Origin: Paraburkholderia bryophila
GTDB lineage: Bacteria > Pseudomonadota > Gammaproteobacteria > Burkholderiales > Burkholderiaceae
DNA: 64,000 bases
Assembly (NCBI RefSeq): GCF_003269035.1
Contig: NZ_QLTK01000036.1
Coordinates: forward strand, 1-64,000
Direction: 5' to 3'
The position numbers and the translations under genes were made by a program. Positions within the stretch are counted from its first letter, which is position 1. Each line of letters begins with the position of its first letter. Below the pieces are notes generated by a model. The model saw only the letters and a list, made by a program, of their open reading frames with translations, made no database searches and had not been told where the DNA came from. Below are positions 9,141 to 21,104 of this stretch, in pieces.

Positions 9141-10727
9141 TTACTGCACCGCCACCGTCCCAAAGTTCTGCCGTCCAAACGGACTCACGTGATAGCCGCT
9201 CACGTTCGTGCGCGTAATCGCCGACGCAGTCGGATATCCGAGCGGAATCCACAGCGCCTGATCGTGAATGATCTGCTGCGCCTGTTCATACGCTTTCGCG
9301 CGTTTCGCCTTATCCGGCGTCGACTTGCCGTCGGCGATCAGCTTGTCCAGGTCCTGATCGCAGAAGCGCGCGAAGTTGATGCCCGACTTCACCGCATTGC
9401 AGCTAAAGAGCGGCGACAGGTAGTTGTCCGGGTCGCCGTTGTCGCCGGCCCAGCCCATGAACAGCGAATCATGCTGGCCTTGTTTGGCCTGCTTGATCAA
9501 CTCGCCCCATTCGATCACCTTCACCTCCGCCTTCACGCCGATCTTCGCGAAGTCCGCCTGCAGCAGTTCGGCGCCGGCCTTCGGGTTCGGATTCAGCACG
9601 CTGCCGTTCGGACGTACCCAGATCGTCGTTTCGAAGCCGTTCGGATAGCCCGCGTCGGCGAGCAGTTTCTTGGCCTTGACCGGGTCGTACGGCCACGGCT
9701 TCACGGCCTTGTCGTAGCTCCACGTGTTCGGCGGATACGGGTTTACGGCCGGCGTCGCGGTGTTGTCGAATACCGTCTTCAGATACGTGGTGCGGTCGAA
9801 CGCCATGTTCAGTGCGGCGCGCACCTTCTGGTTGTCGAGCGGCTTCTTCTGCGTGTTCAACGCGACGAACGCCGTCATGAACGCGGGCGTTTGCACGATG
9901 GCGAGCGACTTGTCGGTCTTCGCGTCGGCGAGATCCTGCGGCTTCGGCGACAGCGCGATCTGGCATTCGCCCGCTTTCACTTTCTGCGCCCGCACCGTGG
10001 CGTCCGGCGTGATCGCGTAGATCAGGCGGTCGATCTTCGGCTTCGGCCCCCAGTAGGTCGGGTTGACGTCGTAACGGATCACCGCGTCTTTCGTGTAGCT
10101 CTTCAACTCGAACGGGCCGGTGCCGATCGGCTTCGCGTTCAGATCGGCCTGCTTGCCGGCCTTGAGCAACTGGTCGGCGTATTCAGCCGAATAGATCGAC
10201 GCGAAACCCATTGTCAGGATCGACACGAAGGTCGCGTCCGGCGCGTTCAGTTCGAATTTGACGGTGTTGTCGTCGACCTTGCTGACCGACTTGATCAGCT
10301 TCGGCAGGCCCATCGACTGCGCATGCGGGAAGCCGCTCGCGCCCGCCACCTTATGCCACGGATTGCTGTCGTTGAGCATGCGGTCGAATGTGAAGACGAC
10401 GTCGTCGGCATTCAGCGCGCGGGTGGGCTTGAAGTAGTCGGTGGTCTGGAACTGCACGTTCGGGCGCAGATGGAACGTGTAGGTGAGGCCGTCGGCGCTC
10501 ACGTCCCACTTGTCGGCTAGCGACGGCTCCACCTTCTTCGTGGCCTCGTCGTACGAGACCAGTGAGTTGAAAATCACGTCGGCCGACGCATTGGTCGTGA
10601 CGAGCGAGTTGAACTGCACGACGTCGAAGCCGTCGGGGCTCGACTCGGTGCAGACGGTCAGCGGTTTGGCGAGCACGAGCGCGGGCGCCGTGAACAGTAC
10701 GGCGGCAGCGAGCAGTTTGAAGCGCAT
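9141..10727 (-). CDS. Peptide-type ABC transporter substrate-binding protein (SBP_bac_5)
   Basis: The 528-residue precursor has a signal peptide cleaved near residue 20 (VLAKP) and the DppA/OppA-type family 5 binding fold, including the YDVNPTYWGPKPKIDRL region and a DNQKVRAALNMAFDR helix. The probable ligand is a dipeptide or a small oligopeptide. No permease or ATPase gene follows in the window, so it is an orphan component or the end of an operon broken elsewhere. ATG 10727 is preferred over the codon at 10739 because GGGAG sits just upstream and the signal peptide starts there. Confidence 0.9.
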   Translation of the reverse strand: MRFKLLAAAVLFTAPALVLAKPLTVCTESSPDGFDVVQFNSLVTTNASADVIFNSLVSYDEATKKVEPSLADKWDVSADGLTYTFHLRPNVQFQTTDYFKPTRALNADDVVFTFDRMLNDSNPWHKVAGASGFPHAQSMGLPKLIKSVSKVDDNTVKFELNAPDATFVSILTMGFASIYSAEYADQLLKAGKQADLNAKPIGTGPFELKSYTKDAVIRYDVNPTYWGPKPKIDRLIYAITPDATVRAQKVKAGECQIALSPKPQDLADAKTDKSLAIVQTPAFMTAFVALNTQKKPLDNQKVRAALNMAFDRTTYLKTVFDNTATPAVNPYPPNTWSYDKAVKPWPYDPVKAKKLLADAGYPNGFETTIWVRPNGSVLNPNPKAGAELLQADFAKIGVKAEVKVIEWGELIKQAKQGQHDSLFMGWAGDNGDPDNYLSPLFSCNAVKSGINFARFCDQDLDKLIADGKSTPDKAKRAKAYEQAQQIIHDQALWIPLGYPTASAITRTNVSGYHVSPFGRQNFGTVAVQ

Positions 10728-11119
10728 AGGATCTCCCATAACAAGCGCAGTCAGGCAGTGCGTCTGGTTGTGTGGTTATGTTCCGTTGACGAGGGTGGCC
10801 GGCGTAGCCGCCGTCTTTATTGTGATACGTTTCCGGCGCTGGCGCATGACGCAGATAATGCCGCCCATGCGCGGGTGAGCCTGCGCGAAAGCTTATCGAA
10901 GGGTGGTTGCGGCGACAACAACTTAATCCGCATATCCATATGGAGCGGGCGCTGCGCTGGGGGTTTAGCCGTGCGGCGCAATGCGCGTGCGAGGGCGCCC
11001 TAAGGCGTGCGGCGGGGCGTGGCGAGATATGACGACGCCCACGAGCCAGGGCTCTTGAGCGACATTGCAGAAGGGAAGCGTGCGGCGCCGGTTGCATCGG
11101 CCGCACGGGGTGATCGGTC
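10728..11119. other. Intergenic region upstream of the binding-protein gene
   Basis: About 390 bases lie between the binding-protein start and the SDR stop; both genes are on the minus strand. The segment must hold the promoter of the binding protein, but I see no strong -35/-10 pair, terminator hairpin or credible small ORF. Confidence 0.35.
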
Positions 11120-11893
11120 TTACTCGGTAGCGGCGCGCGGCTTGCGCGGCGCGCGCTCGAACGCGCGGTCGTAGAGCCAGCGCGGCATGACATGCAGCAG
11201 CATCGCGACGATACGCATCTGCCACGGGAACACCGCAAACGCCGTTTGACGTTCGACCGCGTTCGCTACCTTCACCGCGAAACGGTCGGCGTCCATCAGG
11301 AACGGCATGGTGTACGGATTGTGGTCGGTCATCGGCGTGCGGATGTAGCCGGGCGCGATGGTGACGACGCCGACGCCCTGCGGCCGCATCTCGACGCGCA
11401 ATGCTTCCAGATACTTGAGCGCGGCCGACTTCGACGCGCTATACGCGCCGGAGCCCGGTAAACCCCGCACGCTGGCGACGCTGGCAATCCCGACCAGGGT
11501 CCCTTTCTTCGCGGCGACCATGGCGGCGGCGAACGGCTCGAACGTGGCGACCATGCCGAAGTAATTGATGTCCATCACTTCGCGGAAGGTGCGCAGATCG
11601 CCGTGTCCGGTGACCGCACCGCGGCTGATGCCGGCATTGGCGATCACGACATCCGGTAGGCCGTATTGCGCAATGAATTGCGCGGCCGCTTCGGCGAGCG
11701 CTTCGGCGTCGCGCACGTCGACGGCATAGACCGCGACGGCATTCTTTGGATGGGACTGCTGGAACGCGGCGAGGGCGTCGCCGCGACGGGCGACCAGGCC
11801 GAGAATCGCGCCGCGCTGCGCATATTCGGCAGCGAGGGCGAGGCCGATGCCACTCGAGGCGCCGGTAATGAAAACCTTCAGCGGTGAACTCAT
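11120..11893 (-). CDS. SDR family oxidoreductase
   Basis: This 257-residue short-chain dehydrogenase has TGASSGIGLA at residues 10-19 for the dinucleotide, a serine in the GIASVASV strand and the catalytic YSASK motif near residue 150. A basic C-terminal tail follows a hydrophobic stretch, suggesting membrane association as in several YbbO-like SDRs. It starts 15 bases after the dsbA stop and is probably the last gene of the argS-SPOR-dsbA-SDR run. The substrate is unknown. Confidence 0.85.
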   Translation of the reverse strand: MSSPLKVFITGASSGIGLALAAEYAQRGAILGLVARRGDALAAFQQSHPKNAVAVYAVDVRDAEALAEAAAQFIAQYGLPDVVIANAGISRGAVTGHGDLRTFREVMDINYFGMVATFEPFAAAMVAAKKGTLVGIASVASVRGLPGSGAYSASKSAALKYLEALRVEMRPQGVGVVTIAPGYIRTPMTDHNPYTMPFLMDADRFAVKVANAVERQTAFAVFPWQMRIVAMLLHVMPRWLYDRAFERAPRKPRAATE

Positions 11894-11908
11894 TCCGGCG
11901 CCTCGCCT

Positions 11909-12547
11909 TTACATCTTCTTGGCGCGGATTTGCGCGACCAGGTAGTCCAGCACCTGGATCGTGCCCGGCAGGCTGTTGGTCTGAGCCGGGCCGGTTTCAT
12001 ACTTGCCCTGAACGGCCAACGTCGGCACGCCGTCGATCTTGTAGTCGTTCATCAGCTTCGTGTCTTTCTGCAACGCGCTTTGCGTCGAGAACGAGTTGTA
12101 CGCGTCCATGTACTTCTTCGGATCGACGCCGTTCTTCGCGAGGAATTTGGCCTGATCTTCCGGCGTCAGCAGATAGTCTTTGTTGACGTGGATTTCGTTG
12201 AAGACCTTCGGCGTGAGCTGTTGCGCGAGGCCGAGCGCGTCGAGTGCGTGATACATCTTCGAATGCGGCACGAAGTCGTCGCGGAAGGCGACCGGCACGC
12301 GCTTGAACACGACGTCCGGGCCTTGCTTCTTTACCCATGCTTCGAGGTACGGGTTGAATTCGTTGCAGTGCGGGCAGCCGTACCAGAAGAATTCGGTCAC
12401 TTCGATCTTGCCGGCCGGTTCGTCGGTCGGTTGCGGCGTGGCCAGCACGGTGTAGTCCTTGCCGGACACCGGTGCGGCCGGCGCCGCTTGAGCTGTGGCG
12501 GCAACGAGGCCCAGCGAGAGGAACAGAATGCTCAGCAGTTTTTTCAT
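11909..12547 (-). CDS. dsbA: Thiol:disulfide interchange protein DsbA
   Basis: The 212-residue precursor has a signal peptide (about 1-21) and a DsbA thioredoxin fold. The redox pair Cys58/Cys61 sits in CPHC, the classical strongly oxidising active site, and the cis-proline loop is visible as GVPTLAV near residue 170. It introduces disulfides into exported proteins and is reoxidised by DsbB, which is not in the window. ATG 12547 is chosen because it begins the signal peptide; the longer frame to 12667 would bury it. Confidence 0.95.
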   Translation of the reverse strand: MKKLLSILFLSLGLVAATAQAAPAAPVSGKDYTVLATPQPTDEPAGKIEVTEFFWYGCPHCNEFNPYLEAWVKKQGPDVVFKRVPVAFRDDFVPHSKMYHALDALGLAQQLTPKVFNEIHVNKDYLLTPEDQAKFLAKNGVDPKKYMDAYNSFSTQSALQKDTKLMNDYKIDGVPTLAVQGKYETGPAQTNSLPGTIQVLDYLVAQIRAKKM

Positions 12548-12722
12548 GTCGTGTTGACCCAGAGTAGGCGGTAAAGCGGCGGCGCCACGCAAATGCCCGT
12601 CACCGCTTTTCATTGTCGGCGTTGGGACGTTTTCAAACGTCCGTCGTGTTTGTGACACGCGCCGCACGCCGATGGTTCGGCGGCGGCGCGTTCCGGCAAA
12701 TCACCGTGTCTTTATGGTTGGC

Positions 12723-13517
12723 TTATTGCTTCGTAAAACGGATCACGGCGGTGTCGACGCCTGCGTCGGATAGACGCTGACGGCTCGAATTCATGTCCTC
12801 GAACTTCGAGAACGGCCCGATCCGCACGCGATAGTACGTCACCCCGCCCGCATCGCGCTGCGTGACCTTCGACTCGAAGCCCTGGAAGGCGAGACGCGCG
12901 CGTTGCTGTTCGGCGTCGGCCGAGGTCTTGTACGCGCCCACTTGCAGGAAGTAGCCGGTGTTCGCGTCGCCCGGAGCTGGCGCCGCCGTCGCGCTGGAAC
13001 CCGGCTTGGCGTTGTTGGCGGTTGCCGTGCCGGGTGCCGGTGCGCTGGACGCCTGCGGCTTCTTCGCCGGTGCGGTGGGCGCGCCGTTGCCGTTGTCCTG
13101 CGCGGGCTTCGGTGCGACCGCCACGCCGTTCGGGTTGGCGTTCGTGCCGTTGGTGCCGTTCGTGCTGTTAGCCGGCGGCACTTCGACGATCTGCGGCTCT
13201 TCCAGCATGCCCGACTGCGTCTGCGAATTGGTCTGGCCCGGCGCGGTATTCGGCGGCGCCGGTTGCGCGGCTTGCGGCACCGGTTGGCCCGGCGTCTTGC
13301 CTTGCAGCGGACGGTTCGGATCGTATTGCGCCTGGCTCGCGCTGGAGTCGGACGCCGCGGGCGGCGCCACCTTCGAGACGAACGGCGTAGGCGCACGGGT
13401 GATATACAGCGCCACCACTACCGCGATCGCAAGGCCGACGATCAGGCCCAGCACGATGCCGAGAAAAGTGCCCCCGGTTTGTTTCGATTGCTTTGTTGTG
13501 CGGCGTGGTTTTGCCAT
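12723..13517 (-). CDS. SPOR domain protein, single-pass membrane
   Basis: The 264-residue protein has a short basic cytoplasmic N terminus (MAKPRRTTKQ), one membrane segment at about 20-45, a long Pro/Ala/Asn/Gly-rich linker, and a C-terminal SPOR domain (about 185-264, starting FLQVGAYKTSADAE). SPOR domains bind denuded septal peptidoglycan, so a role at the division site is likely, as for FtsN-like proteins. It lies between argS and dsbA on the same strand. ATG 13517 directly precedes the basic leader; a start at 13535 would add six residues. Confidence 0.88.
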   Translation of the reverse strand: MAKPRRTTKQSKQTGGTFLGIVLGLIVGLAIAVVVALYITRAPTPFVSKVAPPAASDSSASQAQYDPNRPLQGKTPGQPVPQAAQPAPPNTAPGQTNSQTQSGMLEEPQIVEVPPANSTNGTNGTNANPNGVAVAPKPAQDNGNGAPTAPAKKPQASSAPAPGTATANNAKPGSSATAAPAPGDANTGYFLQVGAYKTSADAEQQRARLAFQGFESKVTQRDAGGVTYYRVRIGPFSKFEDMNSSRQRLSDAGVDTAVIRFTKQ

Positions 13518-13596
13518 CGTATGAATCACCTGCAAAAAGAATCCTGGAACGGCCGCCGATTATAACGACGGCCGCATGCATGTTACGGCGGAGGAC

Positions 13597-15387
13597 TTAC
13601 ATCTTGACGGGAGCGGAGACGCCAATCACGGCGAGACCGTTGGCCAGCACTTGACGCGTGGCCGCGAGCAGCGCGACGCGGGCGTTGCGCTCGGCCGCGT
13701 CGTCGACCAGCACGCGCTCGGCCCGGTCATTGTAGAACGAGTGGAATTCCCCGGCGAGGTCGCGCAGATAGAACGCGACCGCGTGCGGCGCGAGTTCGTC
13801 GGCGGCGTGTTGCAGCATGTCCGGGAATTCGGCGAGCTTGTTCAACAGCGCCATGGCGCGTTCGCTGGTGAGCGGGGACACGTCCACCGAGGCGAGCGTG
13901 GTTTCGTCCGTGTTGTAGCGCGACTTGCATTCGGCGAGCACCGAGCAGATGCGCGCGTGTGCGTACTGCACGTAATGCACGGGGTTTTCGTCGTTCTGCT
14001 TGAGCGCAAGGTCGATGTCGAACACGAATTCCGTATCCGCCTTGCGCGAGATCAGGAAGAACCGCACGGCGTCGCGGCCGCGGCGAATCGTTTCCTCGTC
14101 GATCAGGTCGACGGCGGTTTCCGAGCCCGGCGTCGCGCCGCCCGACCATTCGATCAGGTCGCGCACCGTCACGTAGCTGCCGGCGCGCTTGGAGATCTTC
14201 ACCTCTTCGCCGTTGCGCATGACCGTGACCATCTTGTGCAGGATGTAGTCGGGATAGCCCTTCGGAATGCCGATGCCCAAGCCTTGCAAGCCGGCGCGTA
14301 CGCGCGCGATCGTGCCGTGGTGGTCCGAACCCTGAATGTTGATGACCTTGGTGAAGCCGCGTTCCCACTTGGCGACGTGATAGGCGACGTCCGGCACGAA
14401 GTACGTGTAGGTGCCGTCGGTCTTGCGCATCACGCGGTCTTTGTCGTCGCCGTCGTCTGTGGTGCGCAGCCACAGCGCGCCTTCCTGCTCGTAGGTCTTG
14501 CCGGCGGCGACCAGCGCCTCGACCGTCTTTTCGACCCGGCCTTCCGTGTACAGCGACGACTCCAGGTAGTACTGGTCGAACTTCACGCCGAATGCCTGCA
14601 AGTCCATGTCCTGCTCGCGGCGCAGATACGCCACCGCGAAACGGCGGATCGCTTCGAAATCCTCGACGTCGCGCGCGCCGGTTACCGGCTCGCCGTCGCT
14701 CGCGGCGACCGTGGCGCCGGCCAGATAGTCTTTGGCGATTTCGGCGATGTACTCGCCGTTGTAGGCCGACGCCGGCCAGCCCGCGTCGCCGGGGGCGATG
14801 CCGCGCGCGCGCGCCTGGGTGGACAGCGCGAGCGTCTGGATCTGCACGCCAGCGTCGTTGTAGTAGAACTCGCGGTGCACGTCCCAGCCTTGCGAGGCCA
14901 GCACGTTGGACAGCGCATCGCCGAGCGCCGCCTGACGGCCGTGGCCGACGTGCAGCGGGCCGGTCGGGTTGGCCGACACGAATTCGATCAGGACGTGTTT
15001 GCCGGCGTCGCGCTGCGAGCGGCCGAACGCGCTCTGCTCGGCGAACACGGCGGCGATGACCGCCTGCTTCGCGGCGGCGGCCAGACGCAGGTTGATGAAG
15101 CCGGGGCCGGCCACTTCAGCGGCTTCGACGAGACCTTGGGCGAGCGGCTGCGCGAGCAGTGCGTCGACGATCTGTTGTGCGAGCTGGCGCGGATTCGCGC
15201 GCAGCGGTTTGGCGAGCTGCATGGCCACGTTGCACGCGACGTCGCCGTGCGCGGCGACCTTGGGGCGTTCCAGCGTGATGGTGGGCGAGACGAAAGCGGC
15301 TTCGGTCGCGCCTTGCGAGGCTTCAGCGACCTGCTTTACCGTGTCGGCGAGCAGGGTTTCGAGGGTCTGTTTGTGTGCAGGCAGCAT
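13597..15387 (-). CDS. argS: Arginyl-tRNA synthetase
   Basis: The 596-residue class I synthetase charges tRNA-Arg. The HIGH-equivalent motif is HVGH within ANPTGPLHVGHGRQ (around residue 130), and the KMSKS-equivalent appears as KISKRAG (around 390). An N-terminal Add-1 domain and a C-terminal DALR anticodon-binding domain complete the protein at normal length. It is the first gene of a probable operon with the SPOR protein, dsbA and an SDR. Confidence 0.97.
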   Translation of the reverse strand: MLPAHKQTLETLLADTVKQVAEASQGATEAAFVSPTITLERPKVAAHGDVACNVAMQLAKPLRANPRQLAQQIVDALLAQPLAQGLVEAAEVAGPGFINLRLAAAAKQAVIAAVFAEQSAFGRSQRDAGKHVLIEFVSANPTGPLHVGHGRQAALGDALSNVLASQGWDVHREFYYNDAGVQIQTLALSTQARARGIAPGDAGWPASAYNGEYIAEIAKDYLAGATVAASDGEPVTGARDVEDFEAIRRFAVAYLRREQDMDLQAFGVKFDQYYLESSLYTEGRVEKTVEALVAAGKTYEQEGALWLRTTDDGDDKDRVMRKTDGTYTYFVPDVAYHVAKWERGFTKVINIQGSDHHGTIARVRAGLQGLGIGIPKGYPDYILHKMVTVMRNGEEVKISKRAGSYVTVRDLIEWSGGATPGSETAVDLIDEETIRRGRDAVRFFLISRKADTEFVFDIDLALKQNDENPVHYVQYAHARICSVLAECKSRYNTDETTLASVDVSPLTSERAMALLNKLAEFPDMLQHAADELAPHAVAFYLRDLAGEFHSFYNDRAERVLVDDAAERNARVALLAATRQVLANGLAVIGVSAPVKM

Positions 15388-15820
15388 GCTTGTTGCGAGT
15401 CCAGTGAGGCAATCCGGTGATGCGGAAGAGGCGTCGGCCGTGCCCGTGCAGCAGGCGCAGCCGGTCCGTCAGAAGCGTGGAAAGCGGCGCGGCGCCCATT
15501 GCGGCAATTCGCTCGCAACGATCGCGCGGTCAGGCACGTTGCCTGCAACAGTCAGGCATGATGCACAGCGGCTCGCGGCGGTCGACCGGCGCGGCAGCCT
15601 GGTGAGCGATCGCGCCACGTTCGCCCTGCCTGGCCGTGCACGGCCAGAGGCGGCGCGCTTTTCCGTTCAGACGGATTTTAGCAGGTGCTAATATGTTCAA
15701 TGAGATGCCCAGCAAGGGCCGTGGCCGCCGCGCCTGCCTGGCGAGTCAACGTAACGCGCGCCGGCGCCGCTTTCGAGCCGCCGGCACGTCAATCCAACAT
15801 AACCAGAAAAGGGAACAGTC
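15388..15820. other. Intergenic region between divergent argS and DUF1840 genes
   Basis: About 430 bases separate these two divergent genes and must hold both promoters. A TAATAT-like hexamer occurs about 130 bases before the DUF1840 start in an otherwise GC-rich stretch. I see no other defined element or credible small gene. Confidence 0.35.
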
Positions 15821-16147
15821 ATGCTGATTACTTTCAAATGCCGCGCCGCGCCAGACGTCATGATGCTGGAGAATCTTGCACAGTATCTGGTCGGTATCGT
15901 CGGCAAACGCCTGGGTGAACGCGGCGTCATTACGCACGACGAACTCGGTTTGGCCATCGGCAAACTCGAAGCCGCCATCAACGTCGACAAGCAGGAACGC
16001 GCCGAACACGACGGCCATTTCCATGAAGGCGAAGACGGTCACGAGCATCACGAGATTCCGCCGGGCCTCGCGCAACGCGCGTATCCGTTCCTCGACATGC
16101 TGCGCGCGGCGCAGAAGGAAAACGCGGATATCGTCTGGGGTCTGTAG
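15821..16147 (+). CDS. DUF1840 domain protein
   Basis: The 108-residue protein matches DUF1840, a betaproteobacterial family of unknown function. It begins MLITFKCRAAPDV, has a central His/Glu/Asp-rich loop (HDGHFHEGEDGHEHHE, about 64-79) that could bind metal, and ends in a conserved LAQRAYPFLDML segment. The His-rich loop is visible; metal binding is inference. The gene has an A/G-rich ribosome-binding site and its own terminator. Confidence 0.85.
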   Translation: MLITFKCRAAPDVMMLENLAQYLVGIVGKRLGERGVITHDELGLAIGKLEAAINVDKQERAEHDGHFHEGEDGHEHHEIPPGLAQRAYPFLDMLRAAQKENADIVWGL

Positions 16148-16175
16148 AAAAGAGCCCGCTCGAAGCGGGCTCTTT
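16148..16175. terminator. Bidirectional terminator
   Basis: AAAGAGCCCGCT and AGCGGGCTCTTT form a perfect 12-bp stem closed by a 3-base CGA loop. It sits immediately after the DUF1840 stop and 3' of the converging small secreted-protein gene. Confidence 0.9.
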
Positions 16176-16217
16176 GTCATTCAAGGCCAGCGTTAGCCGG
16201 CTCCTGTCGCGCAGCGC

Positions 16218-16427
16218 TTACTGGCTGGCGGCGTCTGCCGGAGCCGCTTCCGGAGCCGACGCACCCTTCTTCACTTTCTTTTTCTTCGGTTTCTTGACGT
16301 GTTTCACGGTGGGCGGCGAATACGAGCTCACCGCGCTCGAGCCCGCCGGAGCGGCGGGCTGCGCCAGCGCCGCCGAAGCACCCACGGCCAGCGAAACAGC
16401 AGTCAACAACAGCGTCAGCTTCTTCAT
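16218..16427 (-). CDS. Small secreted Lys-rich protein, function unknown
   Basis: From ATG 16427 the product is 69 residues: a signal peptide (MKKLTLLLTAVSL through ASAALA, about 1-22), an Ala/Pro/Ser segment, a dense lysine cluster (KKPKKKKVKK, about 46-55) and an Ala/Pro tail. Such small basic exported proteins recur in Burkholderia and are usually left hypothetical. The lysine patch could bind acidic envelope polymers, but that is speculation. The longer frame to 16535 adds residues without a plausible start. Confidence 0.7.
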   Translation of the reverse strand: MKKLTLLLTAVSLAVGASAALAQPAAPAGSSAVSSYSPPTVKHVKKPKKKKVKKGASAPEAAPADAASQ

Positions 16428-16591
16428 ACGATTCTCTCCGTCGACGATTGCAATTAGATAAGCCGACGCGTTTTGGCCGCGTCTGGCTGGGTAAACCCAA
16501 TTCAGTCTACAAAGCCGAAAATTACACTGCCGCAAATATTCAGCCTTTCAGACCCGATATAGTGGGTTTCCCGCCACGCTATGCAAAAGGC

Positions 16592-19309
<2,718 letters not shown>

Positions 19310-19382
19310 GGCGTGTGTGCGAGTCGATTGCGTGCGGTTAAGGTGCGTCTGCGAGTTGCTTCTGTTGCGGTGGCGAAGAGAG

Positions 19383-19402
19383 GCGGCCGAAGCTCAGGCC
19401 GC
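19383..19402 (-). other. Hairpin in the spacer between the two metH genes
   Basis: On the minus strand GCGGCC and GGCCGC pair around an 8-base loop, just after the stop of the N-terminal metH gene and within the 98-base gap before the second gene. No T-tract follows, so it is more likely an mRNA-stability or partial attenuation element than a full terminator. This is inference from position. Confidence 0.4.
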
Positions 19403-19407
19403 TGCTT

Positions 19408-20478
19408 TCACGCTGCGTCGCGGTATTGGGTCGGCCATTTGCGCGGCTTGATTTCAGCCAGTGCCTGAGCGATCGCCGCAATATGCTCCGGCGTCGTCCC
19501 ACAGCACCCGCCCGCGATATTCACTAGCCCCGCCTGCGCGAACTCCTTCAACAAACCCGACGTATCCGCCGGCAATTCGTCGAAGCCCGTATCGCTCATT
19601 GGATTCGGCAAGCCGGCGTTCGGATAGCACGACACATAGGTGTCGCACAGCTTCGCCAGTTCGGCGATGTACGGGCGCATCAGCGCCGCGCCCAACGCGC
19701 AGTTCAAACCAAAGGTGAGCGGCTTCGCGTGACGCAGCGAGTTCCAGAACGCCTCGACGGTTTGCCCCGACAGAATGCGGCCCGATGCGTCGGTGACCGT
19801 GCCCGAGATCATGATCGGCAGACGCTCGCCGGTGTCCTCGAACAGTTCGTCCAGCGCGAACAGTGCGGCCTTCGCGTTTAGCGTATCGAAGATCGTCTCG
19901 ACCAGGAACAGATCGCAGCCGCCGTCGAGCAACGCCTTGGCCTGCTCGTAATAAGCCGCGCGCAATTCGTCGAAGGTCACGTTGCGCGCGCCCGGATCGT
20001 TCACGTCCGGCGAAATGCTCGCGGTCTTCGGCGTCGGTCCGATCGCGCCGGCGACGAAGCGCGGCTTGTCAGGCGTCGAATATTTGTCGCAGGCGGCGCG
20101 CGCCAGCCTGGCCGATTCGAGATTCATTTCGATGGCGAGCTCTTCCATGCCGTAGTCGGCCTGGGCCACCGTGGTCGCACCGAACGTGTTGGTCTCGATG
20201 ATGTCCGCCCCCGCCGCGAGGTATTGCTCATGAATCTCGCGGATGATCTGCGGCTGCGTGATCGAGAGCAACTCGTTGTTGCCTTTGATGTCGCGACCGT
20301 AGTCCTTGAAGCGCTCGCCGCGATAACGGGCTTCGTCGAGCTTGTAGCGCTGGATCATCGTGCCCATTGCGCCGTCCAGGATCAGGATGCGCGACTGGAG
20401 CAGCGCGGGCAGCGCCGCACCGCGCGTATAGGCGGCTTCGGAGCGGACTGGCGTGGCGGTTTGAGCAGGCTGGTTCAT
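19408..20478 (-). CDS. Methionine synthase homocysteine-binding subunit (split MetH N-terminal part)
   Basis: The 356-residue protein is a zinc-dependent homocysteine S-methyltransferase domain. Zinc ligands are visible as Cys260 in FGLNCALG and the Cys325-Cys326 pair in GGCCGTTPEH. The N-terminal ILDGAMGTMIQ strand (32-42) is typical of the family. It ends where the folate domain would begin in one-piece MetH. With the next gene it forms a split methionine synthase, an arrangement known from Burkholderia relatives. A TACAAT -10 box lies about 40 bases upstream. Confidence 0.93.
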   Translation of the reverse strand: MNQPAQTATPVRSEAAYTRGAALPALLQSRILILDGAMGTMIQRYKLDEARYRGERFKDYGRDIKGNNELLSITQPQIIREIHEQYLAAGADIIETNTFGATTVAQADYGMEELAIEMNLESARLARAACDKYSTPDKPRFVAGAIGPTPKTASISPDVNDPGARNVTFDELRAAYYEQAKALLDGGCDLFLVETIFDTLNAKAALFALDELFEDTGERLPIMISGTVTDASGRILSGQTVEAFWNSLRHAKPLTFGLNCALGAALMRPYIAELAKLCDTYVSCYPNAGLPNPMSDTGFDELPADTSGLLKEFAQAGLVNIAGGCCGTTPEHIAAIAQALAEIKPRKWPTQYRDAA

Positions 20479-20519
20479 GGCGGACGAGGGCTTGCGCCGG
20501 GTTTGGCGGGAAACCTGTC

Positions 20520-20525
20520 ATTGTA
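20520..20525 (-). promoter_or_regulatory. Putative -10 box (TACAAT) for the split metH genes
   Basis: GGCTACAATGA on the minus strand lies about 42 bases before the ATG at 20478, giving a leader of roughly 35 bases. No clear -35 is seen. The same GYTACAATR context recurs at four other gene starts in the window. Confidence 0.45.
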
Positions 20526-20728
20526 GCCGCTGCCGGGCGCACACGCCGGGCGCGGGCCGCACAGGCGATCTCGCCGTCGGAAAAGAAAACGGCCCAACAA
20601 GCCAAAAGCCTGATGGACCGCTTCATGAACTGCTGACCGCCTTGAAAGGGCCGCCGGGTGGGCCGACTGCTAAGCCGGACGGCGCGGTCGAAGATAGGTC
20701 GCCAAAAACGTTGATTCGAAGCTTGTGC

Positions 20729-20986
20729 TTAGTGAAGGATCACCGGTTGATGCATGAGGCTGTCGAACTGCCCGAGGAATTCGTCTACCTCGTCCAGCGA
20801 CGGTTCCTCTTCGATCAGCTTCTGCACGTGCTCGCGAAACCGCGCCGCCATTGCGCCATCAATGTAGATCTCCCGCTGCATGTTTTTGTCCACGATCTCG
20901 TAGCCACCCGACTTCATGGCCAGCGGACCTTCCTGCGGCGGAAACTCGACGACGCAATAGTTGGGGCTGTTGTAGATCATTTGCAT
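20729..20986 (-). CDS. DUF3567 family protein
   Basis: The 85-residue protein matches the betaproteobacterial DUF3567 family: N-terminal MQMIYNSPNYCVVEF, a central GGYEIVDKNMQREI segment and a Glu/Asp-rich C-terminal helix. Its function is unknown. It has no signal or membrane segment and is probably a small cytosolic protein. AAGGAG precedes the ATG at 20986. It lies upstream of metH on the same strand, with 250 bases between them. Confidence 0.85.
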   Translation of the reverse strand: MQMIYNSPNYCVVEFPPQEGPLAMKSGGYEIVDKNMQREIYIDGAMAARFREHVQKLIEEEPSLDEVDEFLGQFDSLMHQPVILH

Positions 20987-21104
20987 GGCGACACTCCTTA
21001 TTTCCGTTGGCTCCTGGCCATTCCTGCGCCATAGGTTGGAGCGTGAGGGTGGAATTCAAGGGGTGGGTCCGGATTGACGCTTGTAAAAGTTCCGAACCTA
21101 CCGG

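Noticed and set aside
13576..15420. 614-residue plus-strand ORF
   Set aside because: Antisense of argS, which has intact synthetase motifs.
20479..20728. Cobalamin or SAH riboswitch upstream of split metH
   Set aside because: I looked for the B12 box and the conserved SAH aptamer core on the minus strand and found neither; a covariance-model search would settle it.
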